A stretch of 64,000 bases of DNA from the NCBI RefSeq assembly GCF_900591205.1, contig NZ_UUPU01000008.1, forward strand, positions 1 to 64,000, given 5' to 3'. Below the pieces are notes generated by a model. The model did not search any database. It saw only the letters and a list, made by a program, of their open reading frames with translations, and was not told the DNA's origin. The position numbers and the translations under genes are program-made. The DNA is from Pseudomonas viridiflava. GTDB taxonomy: Bacteria > Pseudomonadota > Gammaproteobacteria > Pseudomonadales > Pseudomonadaceae. Below, piece by piece: positions 25,632 through 34,998 of this stretch; the stretch's first letter is position 1; the number at the start of each line of letters is the position of its first letter.

Positions 25632-28600
25632 ATGCCTCTGTCTTCTACCCGCGTCGCGCCGTTCTTTTCTGAGTTGGATATACGCCCCCGTGAGACGTCC
25701 GCACTTTCCAATGAACAACACCGCGAACCTGTGCCTAACCACGTTCGTCGGCACAGCTTCATGGCACAAGGCAGAGATGGCAATGGCGCCCCGGGCATTT
25801 TATCGGATCATGAGGTCCCAGCGTTTTTCCAATCGGAAGTGGTCAAGGCCAAGCAAAGCGATCATCAAGCTTATGAGCATGGGTATGTTATTCCCTCTAC
25901 CATAGACATTCCTGGCTACCACAATGCCATGGACGAGTACGACCTGATGAGGCTTGCAGAGAAAGGCGGGCTGAGCCCGGCGCAACTCGGCGCACTGCAG
26001 TACTACGTTGAAAGGCGGGTTGCTGAGCGGGCCACCATCACCAGTGCTCAACAGGATGTTAGAAGGTTTACGCAGATCATCACAGCCGAGGGCGTGAGAA
26101 CCACGCCCACCCCGCAAAGTTATTACCTGTCCATCGTCAACCATTTGTCCAAGGGCGAATGTGCAGGGTTAGTACACCTTATGTCGTTGGCGATTGAGCA
26201 AGGTAAGGAACAGATTTTACTCGGCAATATCCATCAAGCCCTCGCCAATCCTGACTCACCTGAATCCCAAGCATTCTTCCTGAACCTTGCGAAGGTTCAT
26301 AACGAAGTGACTGACCCGGGAGTTTCGCACGACCCCGCCACAGCGAAGATCGGTGCCTATACCGAAATTGCAGCGCAACTGACCAGCTCCCCCGACTCAA
26401 AAACGTTATTGATCAGCGCTCATAAACATCGCCTGAGCGCAGGGGTTATCGTTGAACCCTCAGGTCATCGAACGTACTACTATTTCGACCCGAATATCGG
26501 CTTGACCAAGTTCAATTCCGCTGAAGCTTTTGAAGCTGGGTTAAAAAAGATATTCACTCATCCCACACTCATGTACCTGGTCAAGCCTTTGCAGACTGAG
26601 CTCGGCAGGCCAATGTACAAAATCAGTGTGTTCAAACGCGATCACCTTCCCCAGATATCTGGTGCCTCCAACAACGTCAAATTTATGTATGACGCGCCCT
26701 TGGCCGGTCTTGATCAGGTTAACGTACTCAGGGTTTCAAAACTGCCGACGCCAGCGCAGCTTCGGCTTAATGCACCGCCTGCCGGCGACGCCGCTGCGAC
26801 AGCCTACGAACGGGTGTTGCAAGGGTTGAAAGAAGTCCATGAGCTCAAAGGCATGTCTCAATTCCACAAGGCGTTGGACGTTTTCGAAACCGTCGAAAGG
26901 TTTATTGACGATCACCCAAACGCTTCGCAAGTGCCGACCATCAAAGCGCTGGGGCATCAGTTGCTCAATGCGATCAATCAAGCTGCCGCGCCAGAGGCGT
27001 ATCCATACATCTTTGAACGTATGGAGAGAGATCGGGCCTATCTGGCTGAGGAGCGTTTTGGCTCACCGTCGTATTTCAAAACAGAACTTATCCAGGGCAA
27101 GTCAGTAGAGGTATCTGCCGCGAATGGCATCGACCCGCATAGAGTTGACGAAGTCAAAGCGACGATCGGCTCCGCGCTGCAAAACCTTTCAAAGGTTAAT
27201 CCGGCTGCCGTGCAATCGGTTGGCTCTATTGTTTCGGTAGTCATTGCGAACGCTGGCGACCCTCCGCAAACACAGCTGCGTTTAAGCACCCCGCCAACAC
27301 TGATTATCGGTGACGACTTTTTCAACGCGCCTCCAGGCCAGGCACGCGATGATATGGTTGCCGGCCGGCTGCAAGAGGTGCACCGGTACATGGCTGATCC
27401 CAAGGCATTTCTGGTTGCGGAAAACGCAAGACTCTCCCTTCTTACAGACGCATCCAAACCGGCGGCCCTCACAACGAGGCCATTCAGCGCGGATGCCTCG
27501 CAGGTTGACGCGGCGCAATTGCAGCGCATGGAACAACTCGACAAGACACGCCCTGCCATTCGCATTGGTGAAGTAGAGGTCAGTCGTGCCGAACTCTACA
27601 AGTTGGGCGCCACTGTCAACGGCAAGCCGATTGAAGATGCGCTGGTCAATGATCCGGATGGCAGCAAACTGGCGGCCACTGTAGAGATCGACTACTCGCG
27701 CTTTGCGGCCAACCTCAAGTCGGCACCCAGCGAGGTTGCTGAGCGTATGAATAGCGTACTTGGTGAGCTGGCGGCGAATCGTAACCTTGACGCGCCCCCC
27801 ATGATCAAACGCCGGGATGGTGGGCCGGTGCCGGAAGCGCTGACGAAAGCGGTCAAGGAGATGTCGACTGTTTCTGCTGAGATGCGCGATTTTCGACTCG
27901 GTAATAAACCGGTGCCGCCAGACTTTTTCTCCGCGGGTGACACGAAAACAGCCGGCTCCAGCCAGGTCGCGGGCTTGGGGTTTCGGGCGTTTAGCACTTT
28001 TCAGGCGCTGCGCAGTGCCGTCGAAAACCTGCGAGAGGGAGATACTACGGCGGCGGCTATCGGTTTTGGCGCCGTGGGTGCGGATTATGTGGGCCTGGGC
28101 GTAGAAGCTGGCTTGAACAAGATGGCGCAGAAAGCCATCACTGGTCAGGCGAAGTCCATCATAGGCTTCAAGGCCGGCAGCCTTGGCAAAATGATCGGCA
28201 AGGCCGCAGGCGGGGTAGGGCTGGTATTCAGTGTGCCGTTTGATACCTACAACGCCGTCGATTCATTCAAGAAAGCCGATCGCAGTACGGGCAAAGAGGC
28301 ACAGGACCACTACGTCAATGGCGCTTTTGCCGTCGCCAATGCTGTGACATCAACAGCGTTGGGCGTGGCATTTATGGCGGGTGCCAGTGCTGCCGGCCCG
28401 GCGGGCCTGATCGTGGCGGGAACCTTGATGGCCGCGCAAGCCATTTATTCGGCCGTACGTAGCGTAGAAAACATCGACCGATATACGCCGCTTTCAGGTG
28501 TGCAGAAGTTCAGTGTCGGCGTGAAGTCGTTCCTGGGGTTTGATCCGGGGTTCAATGTCATGAAGCCCTATTTGGAAGAGAAATACGCCAAGGAATATGT

Positions 28601-29801
28601 GGAGCAGAACCAAAACCGTCACGCGGCTTTTTTGCAGGGCGAGGGCAAAGAATATTTTGAGCGCGTGGTATTCGGTTCAGCCGAAGTCGAGGCCAAACAG
28701 ATTCCCGGGAAAGTCCGGCTTACCCCCGCGCTTTGGTATTCACCTGTTTCCTGGTTGCTGCATCAGATCAAAGTGCCGGGCCATGTTCCTGCGGTAGTTA
28801 TCAATGGCGGTAGCGACCATCTTTCAGGCCCTTTCAAGTCATTGAACGGCAATCCGGTACATTCAGTAGAAGGCGAACAGGGTGAAAACAAGGCCACGCT
28901 CTGGGATTTGGGCGACGGCGATGACTGGGCGTCAGGCGTGCAGAAAAAACCTAATTATTTTTTACTGGGAGGCGGCAAAAAAGACATCCGTGGGGGCGAT
29001 GCGGACGATACGGTTGTGATCAATGCCGATGCACGCCAGACCTTGGAGCAGGCCCAGCAAGTCTCGGAAACCGAAAAGGAGGGTTTCAGCCCGCGGCAAA
29101 CCTCACTCAATGGTGGGGGCGGACGCAATACGCTGACCTTTTCGGGGCCGCTCGACAGCACCTACGAGGAGGACGGCGACCCTAAAACTGCCCGTTACTC
29201 GGGGCACGTTATTAACTTCAAGACCAATACGGTCTTAATAAAAACCACAGAGTCGAATGCCGACGGCTTGAAAAAAATCGCACATTTCCAGTCCTTCTCT
29301 AATGCGACGACGGTTGCAAAAGGGGATAGCTTCGTCCAGGGCAATGACGAAAACAATCTGATCATCCTCAAGGGTGATAACGATGTAGCTTACACCGGCA
29401 AAGGCGCGAACATTGTCGTGGTCAATGGCGGCGCCGATATATATGGAGAAGGCGGCTTCAACACCTACGTGATCAACAAGGGCGATCAGGGGGTGACCAT
29501 TGTAGACCCGGTTGAAAGTATCATCAGGCTCGACTATCGCGCCGATCAACTGGAGGGCTGGAGCGTGTCGCCCTCGGGGGACCTGTCGGTGAACCTGATG
29601 GGGGAAACTGATCGGCAACTACAGAAACTGGTGATCAAAAATGCGTTTCCCAAGGGCGCGAACAGCGAGCAAGCACTGCCAACTTTCATCACCAGCGACG
29701 GTACGTTACTGACGGTCAGCGCTTCACGCCAAGGCGGCACCCTCAGTCGTTTCCCGCAGGTGAACAGCATGAAAATTGTGTTTCAGGCCCCGCCAAACTA
29801 A
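25632..29801 (+). CDS. Large toxin-like protein: C58-like protease, TcdA/TcdB-like pore region, RTX-like repeats
   Basis: The protein has 1389 residues and no signal peptide. Residues ~160-300 carry a YopT/C58-like pattern: Cys177 in KGECAGLVHLMS, His264/His266 in SAHKHRLSAGV and Asp286 in YYYFDPNIGL, a plausible Cys-His-Asp triad. Residues ~780-960 hold hydrophobic helices (AAAIGFGAVGADYVGLGVEA, GVGLVFSVPFDTYNAVDSF, ALGVAFMAGASAAGPAGL) like the translocation region of TcdA/TcdB-type toxins. Residues ~1090-1290 have degenerate Gly/Asp repeats (LGDGDDWASG, LGGGKKDIRGGDADDT, LNGGGGRNTLTFSG, NGGADIYGEGGFNTYV). No glucosyltransferase or C80 autoprotease motif was seen. The gene stands alone with a weak ribosome site and is visibly less G+C rich than its neighbours, hinting at transfer. 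No secretion or immunity gene adjoins. It is probably an exported or injected host- or competitor-directed toxin. The domain calls rest on motif reading only. Confidence 0.75.
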   Translation: MPLSSTRVAPFFSELDIRPRETSALSNEQHREPVPNHVRRHSFMAQGRDGNGAPGILSDHEVPAFFQSEVVKAKQSDHQAYEHGYVIPSTIDIPGYHNAMDEYDLMRLAEKGGLSPAQLGALQYYVERRVAERATITSAQQDVRRFTQIITAEGVRTTPTPQSYYLSIVNHLSKGECAGLVHLMSLAIEQGKEQILLGNIHQALANPDSPESQAFFLNLAKVHNEVTDPGVSHDPATAKIGAYTEIAAQLTSSPDSKTLLISAHKHRLSAGVIVEPSGHRTYYYFDPNIGLTKFNSAEAFEAGLKKIFTHPTLMYLVKPLQTELGRPMYKISVFKRDHLPQISGASNNVKFMYDAPLAGLDQVNVLRVSKLPTPAQLRLNAPPAGDAAATAYERVLQGLKEVHELKGMSQFHKALDVFETVERFIDDHPNASQVPTIKALGHQLLNAINQAAAPEAYPYIFERMERDRAYLAEERFGSPSYFKTELIQGKSVEVSAANGIDPHRVDEVKATIGSALQNLSKVNPAAVQSVGSIVSVVIANAGDPPQTQLRLSTPPTLIIGDDFFNAPPGQARDDMVAGRLQEVHRYMADPKAFLVAENARLSLLTDASKPAALTTRPFSADASQVDAAQLQRMEQLDKTRPAIRIGEVEVSRAELYKLGATVNGKPIEDALVNDPDGSKLAATVEIDYSRFAANLKSAPSEVAERMNSVLGELAANRNLDAPPMIKRRDGGPVPEALTKAVKEMSTVSAEMRDFRLGNKPVPPDFFSAGDTKTAGSSQVAGLGFRAFSTFQALRSAVENLREGDTTAAAIGFGAVGADYVGLGVEAGLNKMAQKAITGQAKSIIGFKAGSLGKMIGKAAGGVGLVFSVPFDTYNAVDSFKKADRSTGKEAQDHYVNGAFAVANAVTSTALGVAFMAGASAAGPAGLIVAGTLMAAQAIYSAVRSVENIDRYTPLSGVQKFSVGVKSFLGFDPGFNVMKPYLEEKYAKEYVEQNQNRHAAFLQGEGKEYFERVVFGSAEVEAKQIPGKVRLTPALWYSPVSWLLHQIKVPGHVPAVVINGGSDHLSGPFKSLNGNPVHSVEGEQGENKATLWDLGDGDDWASGVQKKPNYFLLGGGKKDIRGGDADDTVVINADARQTLEQAQQVSETEKEGFSPRQTSLNGGGGRNTLTFSGPLDSTYEEDGDPKTARYSGHVINFKTNTVLIKTTESNADGLKKIAHFQSFSNATTVAKGDSFVQGNDENNLIILKGDNDVAYTGKGANIVVVNGGADIYGEGGFNTYVINKGDQGVTIVDPVESIIRLDYRADQLEGWSVSPSGDLSVNLMGETDRQLQKLVIKNAFPKGANSEQALPTFITSDGTLLTVSASRQGGTLSRFPQVNSMKIVFQAPPN

Positions 29802-29816
29802 CCCCAGAGCAGGCTG

Positions 29817-29845
29817 ACTGGCACCGCGAAGGTGCCAGTTTTTTT
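29817..29845 (+). terminator. Rho-independent terminator of the toxin gene
   Basis: The stem ACTGGCACC/GGTGCCAGT with a GCGAA loop is followed directly by seven T residues, 16 bases after the toxin stop. It abuts the 3' end of the convergent patB gene and may serve both. Confidence 0.9.
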
Positions 29846-30990
29846 CAGCGATTTTGCAAACTGCGCGCCATGCGCTGCACACCTTCTTCCAGCATCGCCC
29901 GTGGGCAGCCGAAGTTCAGGCGTACGAACTGCTGGCTGTCGTCGCCGAACTCGATGCCCGCGCTCAAGCCGACCTTGGCCTGTTCCAGAAAGAACTGCTG
30001 TGGGTCGTCCAGACCCAAAGCGCTGCAGTCCAGCCAGGCCAGGTAGGTGCCCTGAGGCGCGTGCATTACCACGCCCGGCAAGCGGGTTTGCACGGCCTCA
30101 AGCAGGTAGTCGCGGTTGGCTTGCAGATACGTCACCAGCGCCTCCAGCCATTCGCCGCACTGGCTGTAGGCGGCGCGAGTGGCCTCCAGGCCCAGGGGGC
30201 TCACGCTGTCTACCATGCCGCAGCGGGCCTGGTTGAAGCGCTCACGGATCTCGGCGTTCTGCACCACCGCAAAGCAGGTCTTGAGGCCCGCTACGTTGTA
30301 AGCCTTGCTGGCCGACATCAGCGTGATGGTGCGCTGGGCGATGGCGTGGCTGAGGCTGGCGGTGGGGATGTGGCGGCGGCCGTCGAAGCACAGCTCAGCG
30401 TGGATTTCGTCGCTGATGATCAGCGCGCCATGTTCCAGGCAGGCATTGGCCACGGCCAGCAACTCTTCGCGTGGGAAGACTTTGCCCAAGGGGTTGTGCG
30501 GGTTGCTCAACAGCAGCGCACCGGCGCCGGTCAGTGCCTGGTGCAAGGCCCGCATTGGGGTGAGGTATTCACCGTTCGTCAGCTCAAACGGCACTTCGAT
30601 ACGCGGCAGGTTCCAGTGACCGGGCGCCAGGCGGATCGGGCGATAGTTGGGGGTTTGCAGCACCACCGGTTGGCCGGGCTGCACAAAGCCGTGCAGCGCC
30701 ATATTGAAGCCGGGTTCGACACCGGGCAGAAACAGCAGGTCTTGCGGCTGCACGCGCCAGGCGTACTTGGCCCACAGGTCGGCGACGATGGCTTCACGCA
30801 CATCCGGGCCGGCCACGCTGTAGCCGAGAATCTGCTGGTCAAGGCGCTGGTGCAGGGCTTGCAGCACGGCAGGTGGCGCGGCGATATCCATGTCGGCGAT
30901 CCACATCGGCAGAACGTCCTGCGGGTAACGGTTCCACTTGGTGCTGCCGGTGCCGAGGCGTGGGTGGATCGTGTCGAAATCAAAGCTCAT
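29845..30990 (-). CDS. patB: MalY/PatB family C-S lyase (cystathionine beta-lyase)
   Basis: PLP fold-type I enzyme of 381 residues that cleaves C-S bonds in cystathionine-like substrates, giving a thiol, pyruvate and ammonia. The N-terminus DFDTIHPRLGTGSTKWNRYP and MWIADMDI are signatures of the MalY/PatB group. The PLP Lys is in MSASKAYNVAGLKT and the substrate motifs include SNPHNPLGKVF, ISDEIHAELCFDGR and the C-terminal VRLNFGCPRAMLEEG. It is a single gene read toward the toxin terminator. No maltose regulon is nearby, so the lyase role is favoured over MalY-type regulation. Confidence 0.9.
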   Translation of the reverse strand: MSFDFDTIHPRLGTGSTKWNRYPQDVLPMWIADMDIAAPPAVLQALHQRLDQQILGYSVAGPDVREAIVADLWAKYAWRVQPQDLLFLPGVEPGFNMALHGFVQPGQPVVLQTPNYRPIRLAPGHWNLPRIEVPFELTNGEYLTPMRALHQALTGAGALLLSNPHNPLGKVFPREELLAVANACLEHGALIISDEIHAELCFDGRRHIPTASLSHAIAQRTITLMSASKAYNVAGLKTCFAVVQNAEIRERFNQARCGMVDSVSPLGLEATRAAYSQCGEWLEALVTYLQANRDYLLEAVQTRLPGVVMHAPQGTYLAWLDCSALGLDDPQQFFLEQAKVGLSAGIEFGDDSQQFVRLNFGCPRAMLEEGVQRMARSLQNR

Positions 30991-31076
30991 GGGGGGCTCG
31001 TGTCAATGAAGCAGGCAGGAAATGCCGATGATTCTAACCCGATAAAATCCAGATACCAGCCCCGGTAAACCGCCTC

Positions 31077-32555
31077 TCACTCAGTGGGCACAGGCTCCTG
31101 CAACGTTTGGCAAAAAGGCCCGCCCGGCGCGGGTGGTTGGGACGGGTATGTGTCGGGCGTTATCTGCACCTGGCTTGTGGCGATCATGCCGTCCTCAAAT
31201 GTCGCTTCGACGAACGATGCGTGCCAGCCTGCCTTGGGCGCGGTGCCGGTTGGCGCGACTGTTTGCGAGGCAGGCAGTTGGGTTGGCACGTAACGAATGT
31301 TGCAATTGAAGCGAAAGTCCCTGGCGGCCGGATTGTGGGCGTCCCAGCGAACCACGCGACTAGGGACTTCTGAAAGCTTGAAGCCGCCTCCTGCAACCGG
31401 GTTAACGCTCGGCAAAGGCCGACCGTCACGGACCCGCTTGAAGAAAGCAATCAGGGTATCGGGCAAATAGGCGCGAATGTCATGGGCGCTATTGGGCAGG
31501 GACCTCAGGGTTTTCTGGCCTGGCAAGCTGTCGTAATAGTTGCGACTGCTGTCCGGGGTGAAAAAATCGTCGCCGCTGGCATTCACGATGTATTTGGGCG
31601 TGCGCAGTCGGTGGGCATACGCGGTGTCCAGATAGCGCAGCGGGTCGATGACCTGCATAAGCTTGTCAAAACCCTCGGTATTGAGCTGCGCCGTGACACC
31701 CTCGCGGTAATAGTCGATAAATGCCAGCGGCCAGCTATGACCATACACCTGGTAGGCGTGTTCAAAGGCCGGTTTGCCACTGAGTGTCTCGAGGACTACC
31801 GGTGCGATTGCGGTGACGCGCGTGTCCACCAACGTTGCCAGCCATACGGCCCAGGCGCGTTTTGACGCGCCGGTCAGGATGTAGCCGGAAGTTTTTACCG
31901 CCAGCTCCCGATCTGCCAGGTCCATGCTCTTGATGATGGCTTCCATCACCGGCACGTTCAATGCCTTGAAAGGGTCGGCGGCGGGGGCCTGCATGAAGAG
32001 CTTCCAGCTGTGGGCAACGCTGTCGTCTTCCGTGCGAGGTTTGCCATCGTTGTTGTAGGTCAGGTATTGGTTGGGCGCATCATCGACCACCACCACACTG
32101 GATCCGGTTTCGCGAGCGATGCGCAGCAGGCTGTCGCGGGTGAAGTTGTTCGGCGCGCCAGGAGCGGAACCCGGCAAAGGGTGATTGACGCCGTCGTTGA
32201 CTACCAATATCGCGGGTTTGTCGCGTGACACTTCGTGCGGAACGTAGATTTCTACCCGATGGCTCCAGACGGCAGGGGCGACCGTGCCGTTGCGCCCCCA
32301 ATCCTGGGAGATGAGTCGGTAACGGCTTATTTGCACGTCGCCAACCTGTTCAACGCCTTCTGCCGTGTAGTTGGGAGGAATCAATGCATGGGCTTTTTTA
32401 TAGCAGCCAAGGACTTCGCTGTAGTTTTCTCGGTTTTGTTGGAAGCACGCCATGGCGTCAGACGTGACCTCGGCAGGGGTCTTGCAGGCATTGATCAGCA
32501 CAAGCGAACCCAGCATGGCTGACAACCTGAGAAGACGGTACGGAGAGAGCGACAT
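31077..32555 (-). CDS. PqaA-like (PhoPQ-activated pathogenicity-related) lipoprotein
   Basis: Predicted lipoprotein of 492 residues. The signal peptide ends at a lipobox VLINAC. The mature part is an alpha/beta-hydrolase-like PhoPQ_related domain with a GASKRAWAVW nucleophile-elbow-like Ser, GDDFFTPDSS for the acid and SAHDIRAYL for the His. A C-terminal beta-sandwich extension follows (VVRWDAHNPAARDFRFN). PqaA in Salmonella is induced by PhoP/PhoQ and linked with resistance to host peptides, but its reaction is not known. No PhoPQ genes are here. It is a single gene. The LuxR-type regulator upstream is on the same strand but 128 bases away. Confidence 0.82.
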   Translation of the reverse strand: MSLSPYRLLRLSAMLGSLVLINACKTPAEVTSDAMACFQQNRENYSEVLGCYKKAHALIPPNYTAEGVEQVGDVQISRYRLISQDWGRNGTVAPAVWSHRVEIYVPHEVSRDKPAILVVNDGVNHPLPGSAPGAPNNFTRDSLLRIARETGSSVVVVDDAPNQYLTYNNDGKPRTEDDSVAHSWKLFMQAPAADPFKALNVPVMEAIIKSMDLADRELAVKTSGYILTGASKRAWAVWLATLVDTRVTAIAPVVLETLSGKPAFEHAYQVYGHSWPLAFIDYYREGVTAQLNTEGFDKLMQVIDPLRYLDTAYAHRLRTPKYIVNASGDDFFTPDSSRNYYDSLPGQKTLRSLPNSAHDIRAYLPDTLIAFFKRVRDGRPLPSVNPVAGGGFKLSEVPSRVVRWDAHNPAARDFRFNCNIRYVPTQLPASQTVAPTGTAPKAGWHASFVEATFEDGMIATSQVQITPDTYPSQPPAPGGPFCQTLQEPVPTE

Positions 32556-32683
32556 GGTTGCACTTCCTTGCGGTTAACCGGGAAGTGGCCATTTAATGCG
32601 TGGCAATCGCTCTGCGCTACTGTCAAGTCTGACAGGTACAGGCGACTGGAAAGGTTAACCCGCGCCGCACTTGATCAACCAGG

Positions 32684-33340
32684 TCAATCGTTTAGTTGCA
32701 CGATGCCTTCGCGTACCGCAAACATCACCAGGCTTGCGACATCGTGAATGTGCAGGCGATGCATAATCTGCGAACGGTGTGCCTCGATCGTTTTGATACT
32801 CAACCTCAGCCCTTGCGCAATATTGCGAGTTGTCTCCCCCCGGGCGATCAACCTCAGTATTTCGAGTTGCCGCACCGTCAGCTTTGAATGCGATATGTAC
32901 TTCGCTTCTTCGCGAGTTTGTTTCACCGCCTGATTGACCACCAATGAGACTACTGGAACTGACAGGTACTGACCGCCACTTTGCAGGGCCTCCAGCGCCA
33001 ACTCGAGCTCCAGTACGCTTGCGCTTTTTAACAGATACCCTTTGGTGCCAAGTTGCAGGCACTGCATCACGAAGCTTGAATCCTTGTGTACCGAGATCAT
33101 CAGGATTCGACTGCTGGGGGCGTTGATCGACAGGCTTTTGAGAAGTTTTATGCAGGCCACGCGTTCAATATCCATGTCGAACAAAATAATGTCCGGCTGC
33201 AGGCGCGACGCAAGTTCGAGGGTGGTACTTTCATGGTCGGCTTCTGCAATCACTTCGTATTGCTGTTTTTGCTCCAGTAGTGCGCGCAGGCCGGCACGTA
33301 ACAGTGGATATACATTAGCTACAAGGATTCGACAACGCAT
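32684..33340 (-). CDS. LuxR/NarL-type response regulator with degenerate acidic pocket
   Basis: Regulator of 218 residues from the ATG at 33340; the longer frame from 33436 has no family likeness before this Met. The receiver has the phospho-acceptor Asp55 in IILFDMDI, Ser in ILMISVH and Lys in KGYLLKSAS. The usual acidic pair near residues 9-10 is Asn-Val (ILVANVYPLLRAGL), so Mg-dependent phosphorylation may be weak or absent. The C-terminal LuxR helix-turn-helix is intact (LTVRQLEILRLIARGETTRNIAQGLRLSIKTIEAHRSQIMHRL). It lies downstream of cheB on the same strand with a 117-base gap, so it may be transcribed alone. No cognate kinase adjoins. Confidence 0.85.
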   Translation of the reverse strand: MRCRILVANVYPLLRAGLRALLEQKQQYEVIAEADHESTTLELASRLQPDIILFDMDIERVACIKLLKSLSINAPSSRILMISVHKDSSFVMQCLQLGTKGYLLKSASVLELELALEALQSGGQYLSVPVVSLVVNQAVKQTREEAKYISHSKLTVRQLEILRLIARGETTRNIAQGLRLSIKTIEAHRSQIMHRLHIHDVASLVMFAVREGIVQLND

Positions 33341-33457
33341 AGGCTTCAGCCAAAATCGCAGAGAACATGAGGCAGCGTTGAATGCGCTGCAGTAATTTAT
33401 TGGGTAGTGTCCGTGAGTGCATGGGTTAACGCGCACGTTGTAACATGCGAATTCTTT

Positions 33458-34510
33458 TCAGGCGTGGCGGGCGTTATCGGCAAATTCCTGGATTAGACGG
33501 GCGAATCTGTTAAGCGGCTCAACGGTTTGAGCCGCGCCCAACTTGATGGCTTCCTTGGGCATGCCGAACACCACGCAACTGGCCTCATCCTGGGCGATGG
33601 TCTGCGCGCCATTTTCACGCATCGCCAGCAGGCCGCGTGCACCGTCGTCGCCCATGCCGGTCATGATAATGCCCAAGGCGCTGGGCGCCGCGTGTTTGGC
33701 GATGGAACGAAACAGCACGTCTACGGACGGTTTATGCCGATTAACCGGCGGGCCGTCCAGGACCTCGACCTGGTAGTGCGCACCATTGCGCTTGAGTTGC
33801 ATATGAAGTCCTCCGGGGGCCAACACTGCCAGCCCGCTGTGCACCCGATCCAGATGCCGGGCCTCGCGCACCTCTATCTGGCAGATCTTGTCCAGCCGAC
33901 GGGCAAAGTCGGCGGTGAATTTTTCCGGCATGTGTTGGACGATGACAATACCTGGGCAATCACGTGGGAGCTGTCGCAAGACGAACTCCAGTGCTTGTGT
34001 ACCACCGGTGGAGCAGCCCAGGGCGACGACTTTTTCGGTGGTGCGCAACACACTGGCCGGTGCAATCCGCATGCCTGCTGCGGTGGGCGCAGGGAGGGTG
34101 GGCAGGCTGCGCGGGCGGGTTTTTGCAGCTTCTTCAACCTTGCGGATCAACTCGCCCGACAAGCCCTCCAGGCTTTGCTTGAGCCCCAGGCGCGCCTTGG
34201 TGAACACCCCCACCGCGCCGGCGGACAGCGCCTCCACGGCCACACTGTTGCCGTGCTCGGTCAGTGTGGAGCAGATGATGGTTGGTGTCGGGCGATCGCG
34301 CATGATCTGGCGCAAAAACGTCAGGCCGTCCATGCGCGGCATCTCGATGTCGAGCACCAGTACGTCGGGCCAGTCGCGGCGCATTTTTTCGATGGCGTAG
34401 AGCGGGTCGGCCGCCTGGCCGATAACCCTGATCCCCGGATGACTGGCCAGGCAATGGGTGAGTACCTGGCGCACCAACGCTGAGTCGTCGACGATAAACA
34501 CTTTGATCAT
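33458..34510 (-). CDS. cheB: CheB protein-glutamate methylesterase
   Basis: Chemotaxis adaptation enzyme of 350 residues that removes methyl groups from receptors and deamidates Gln. The receiver has Asp54 in [12 protein letters not shown] and a KARLGL lysine loop. The esterase domain shows GCSTGG (Ser), VQHMPEKFT (His) and [11 protein letters not shown] (Asp). The ATG at 34510 shares one base with the cheD stop (TGATG), so it is coupled. It is the last gene of the chemosensory operon. Confidence 0.94.
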   Translation of the reverse strand: MIKVFIVDDSALVRQVLTHCLASHPGIRVIGQAADPLYAIEKMRRDWPDVLVLDIEMPRMDGLTFLRQIMRDRPTPTIICSTLTEHGNSVAVEALSAGAVGVFTKARLGLKQSLEGLSGELIRKVEEAAKTRPRSLPTLPAPTAAGMRIAPASVLRTTEKVVALGCSTGGTQALEFVLRQLPRDCPGIVIVQHMPEKFTADFARRLDKICQIEVREARHLDRVHSGLAVLAPGGLHMQLKRNGAHYQVEVLDGPPVNRHKPSVDVLFRSIAKHAAPSALGIIMTGMGDDGARGLLAMRENGAQTIAQDEASCVVFGMPKEAIKLGAAQTVEPLNRFARLIQEFADNARHA

Positions 34511-34998
34511 CAGAACAGGCTCCGCACCGGCGTCGACGGCTCGCCGTTGCGCAAGCACTCAATCACGCCGCTGCGGCCGTTGACCTGCAAGCGCCGGTAA
34601 TGCTCGCCGTTCAGGTCGCAGGCGTCGACCGACCAATTGCGCAGGCTGAACTGTTCGCGAGCAAAGGCGCTGTTGCCGTCGCCGACTCTGCGTCGTGGAT
34701 TGCCCTCGAAACGCACCAGGCTACCGCCCCCGAAAATACCTTTGCGGTACTCCTCAGGTTGGGTGCCATGGCGGGCCATATCGGCGTGGATACGTTTGAA
34801 CACCGCCTCGCCGTAACGGGTGTCGAGGGGGTTGTTTGCGCCTGGATCGTTGGGCAGCAGGAAGTGCGAGACTGCCAGCAGCTGCCGGCGAGGGTGCCAC
34901 ACCACGACCGCGACACAGCTGCCGAGCAGCGTGGTGACCACGCCGTCGTGAGTGCCGAAAAAGTAATCGCCGGGGCGCAGGAATATCGACGGTTTCAT
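34510..34998 (-). CDS. cheD: CheD chemoreceptor glutamine deamidase
   Basis: Protein of 162 residues that deamidates receptor Gln side chains. The catalytic Cys is in [12 protein letters not shown] and the His in VSHFLLP, with [10 protein letters not shown] and [11 protein letters not shown] also conserved. The gene overlaps cheR upstream by 4 bases and cheB downstream by one base. CheD is absent from the main P. aeruginosa flagellar che cluster but present in its second cluster, which supports assigning this operon to the secondary type. Confidence 0.93.
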   Translation of the reverse strand: MKPSIFLRPGDYFFGTHDGVVTTLLGSCVAVVVWHPRRQLLAVSHFLLPNDPGANNPLDTRYGEAVFKRIHADMARHGTQPEEYRKGIFGGGSLVRFEGNPRRRVGDGNSAFAREQFSLRNWSVDACDLNGEHYRRLQVNGRSGVIECLRNGEPSTPVRSLF

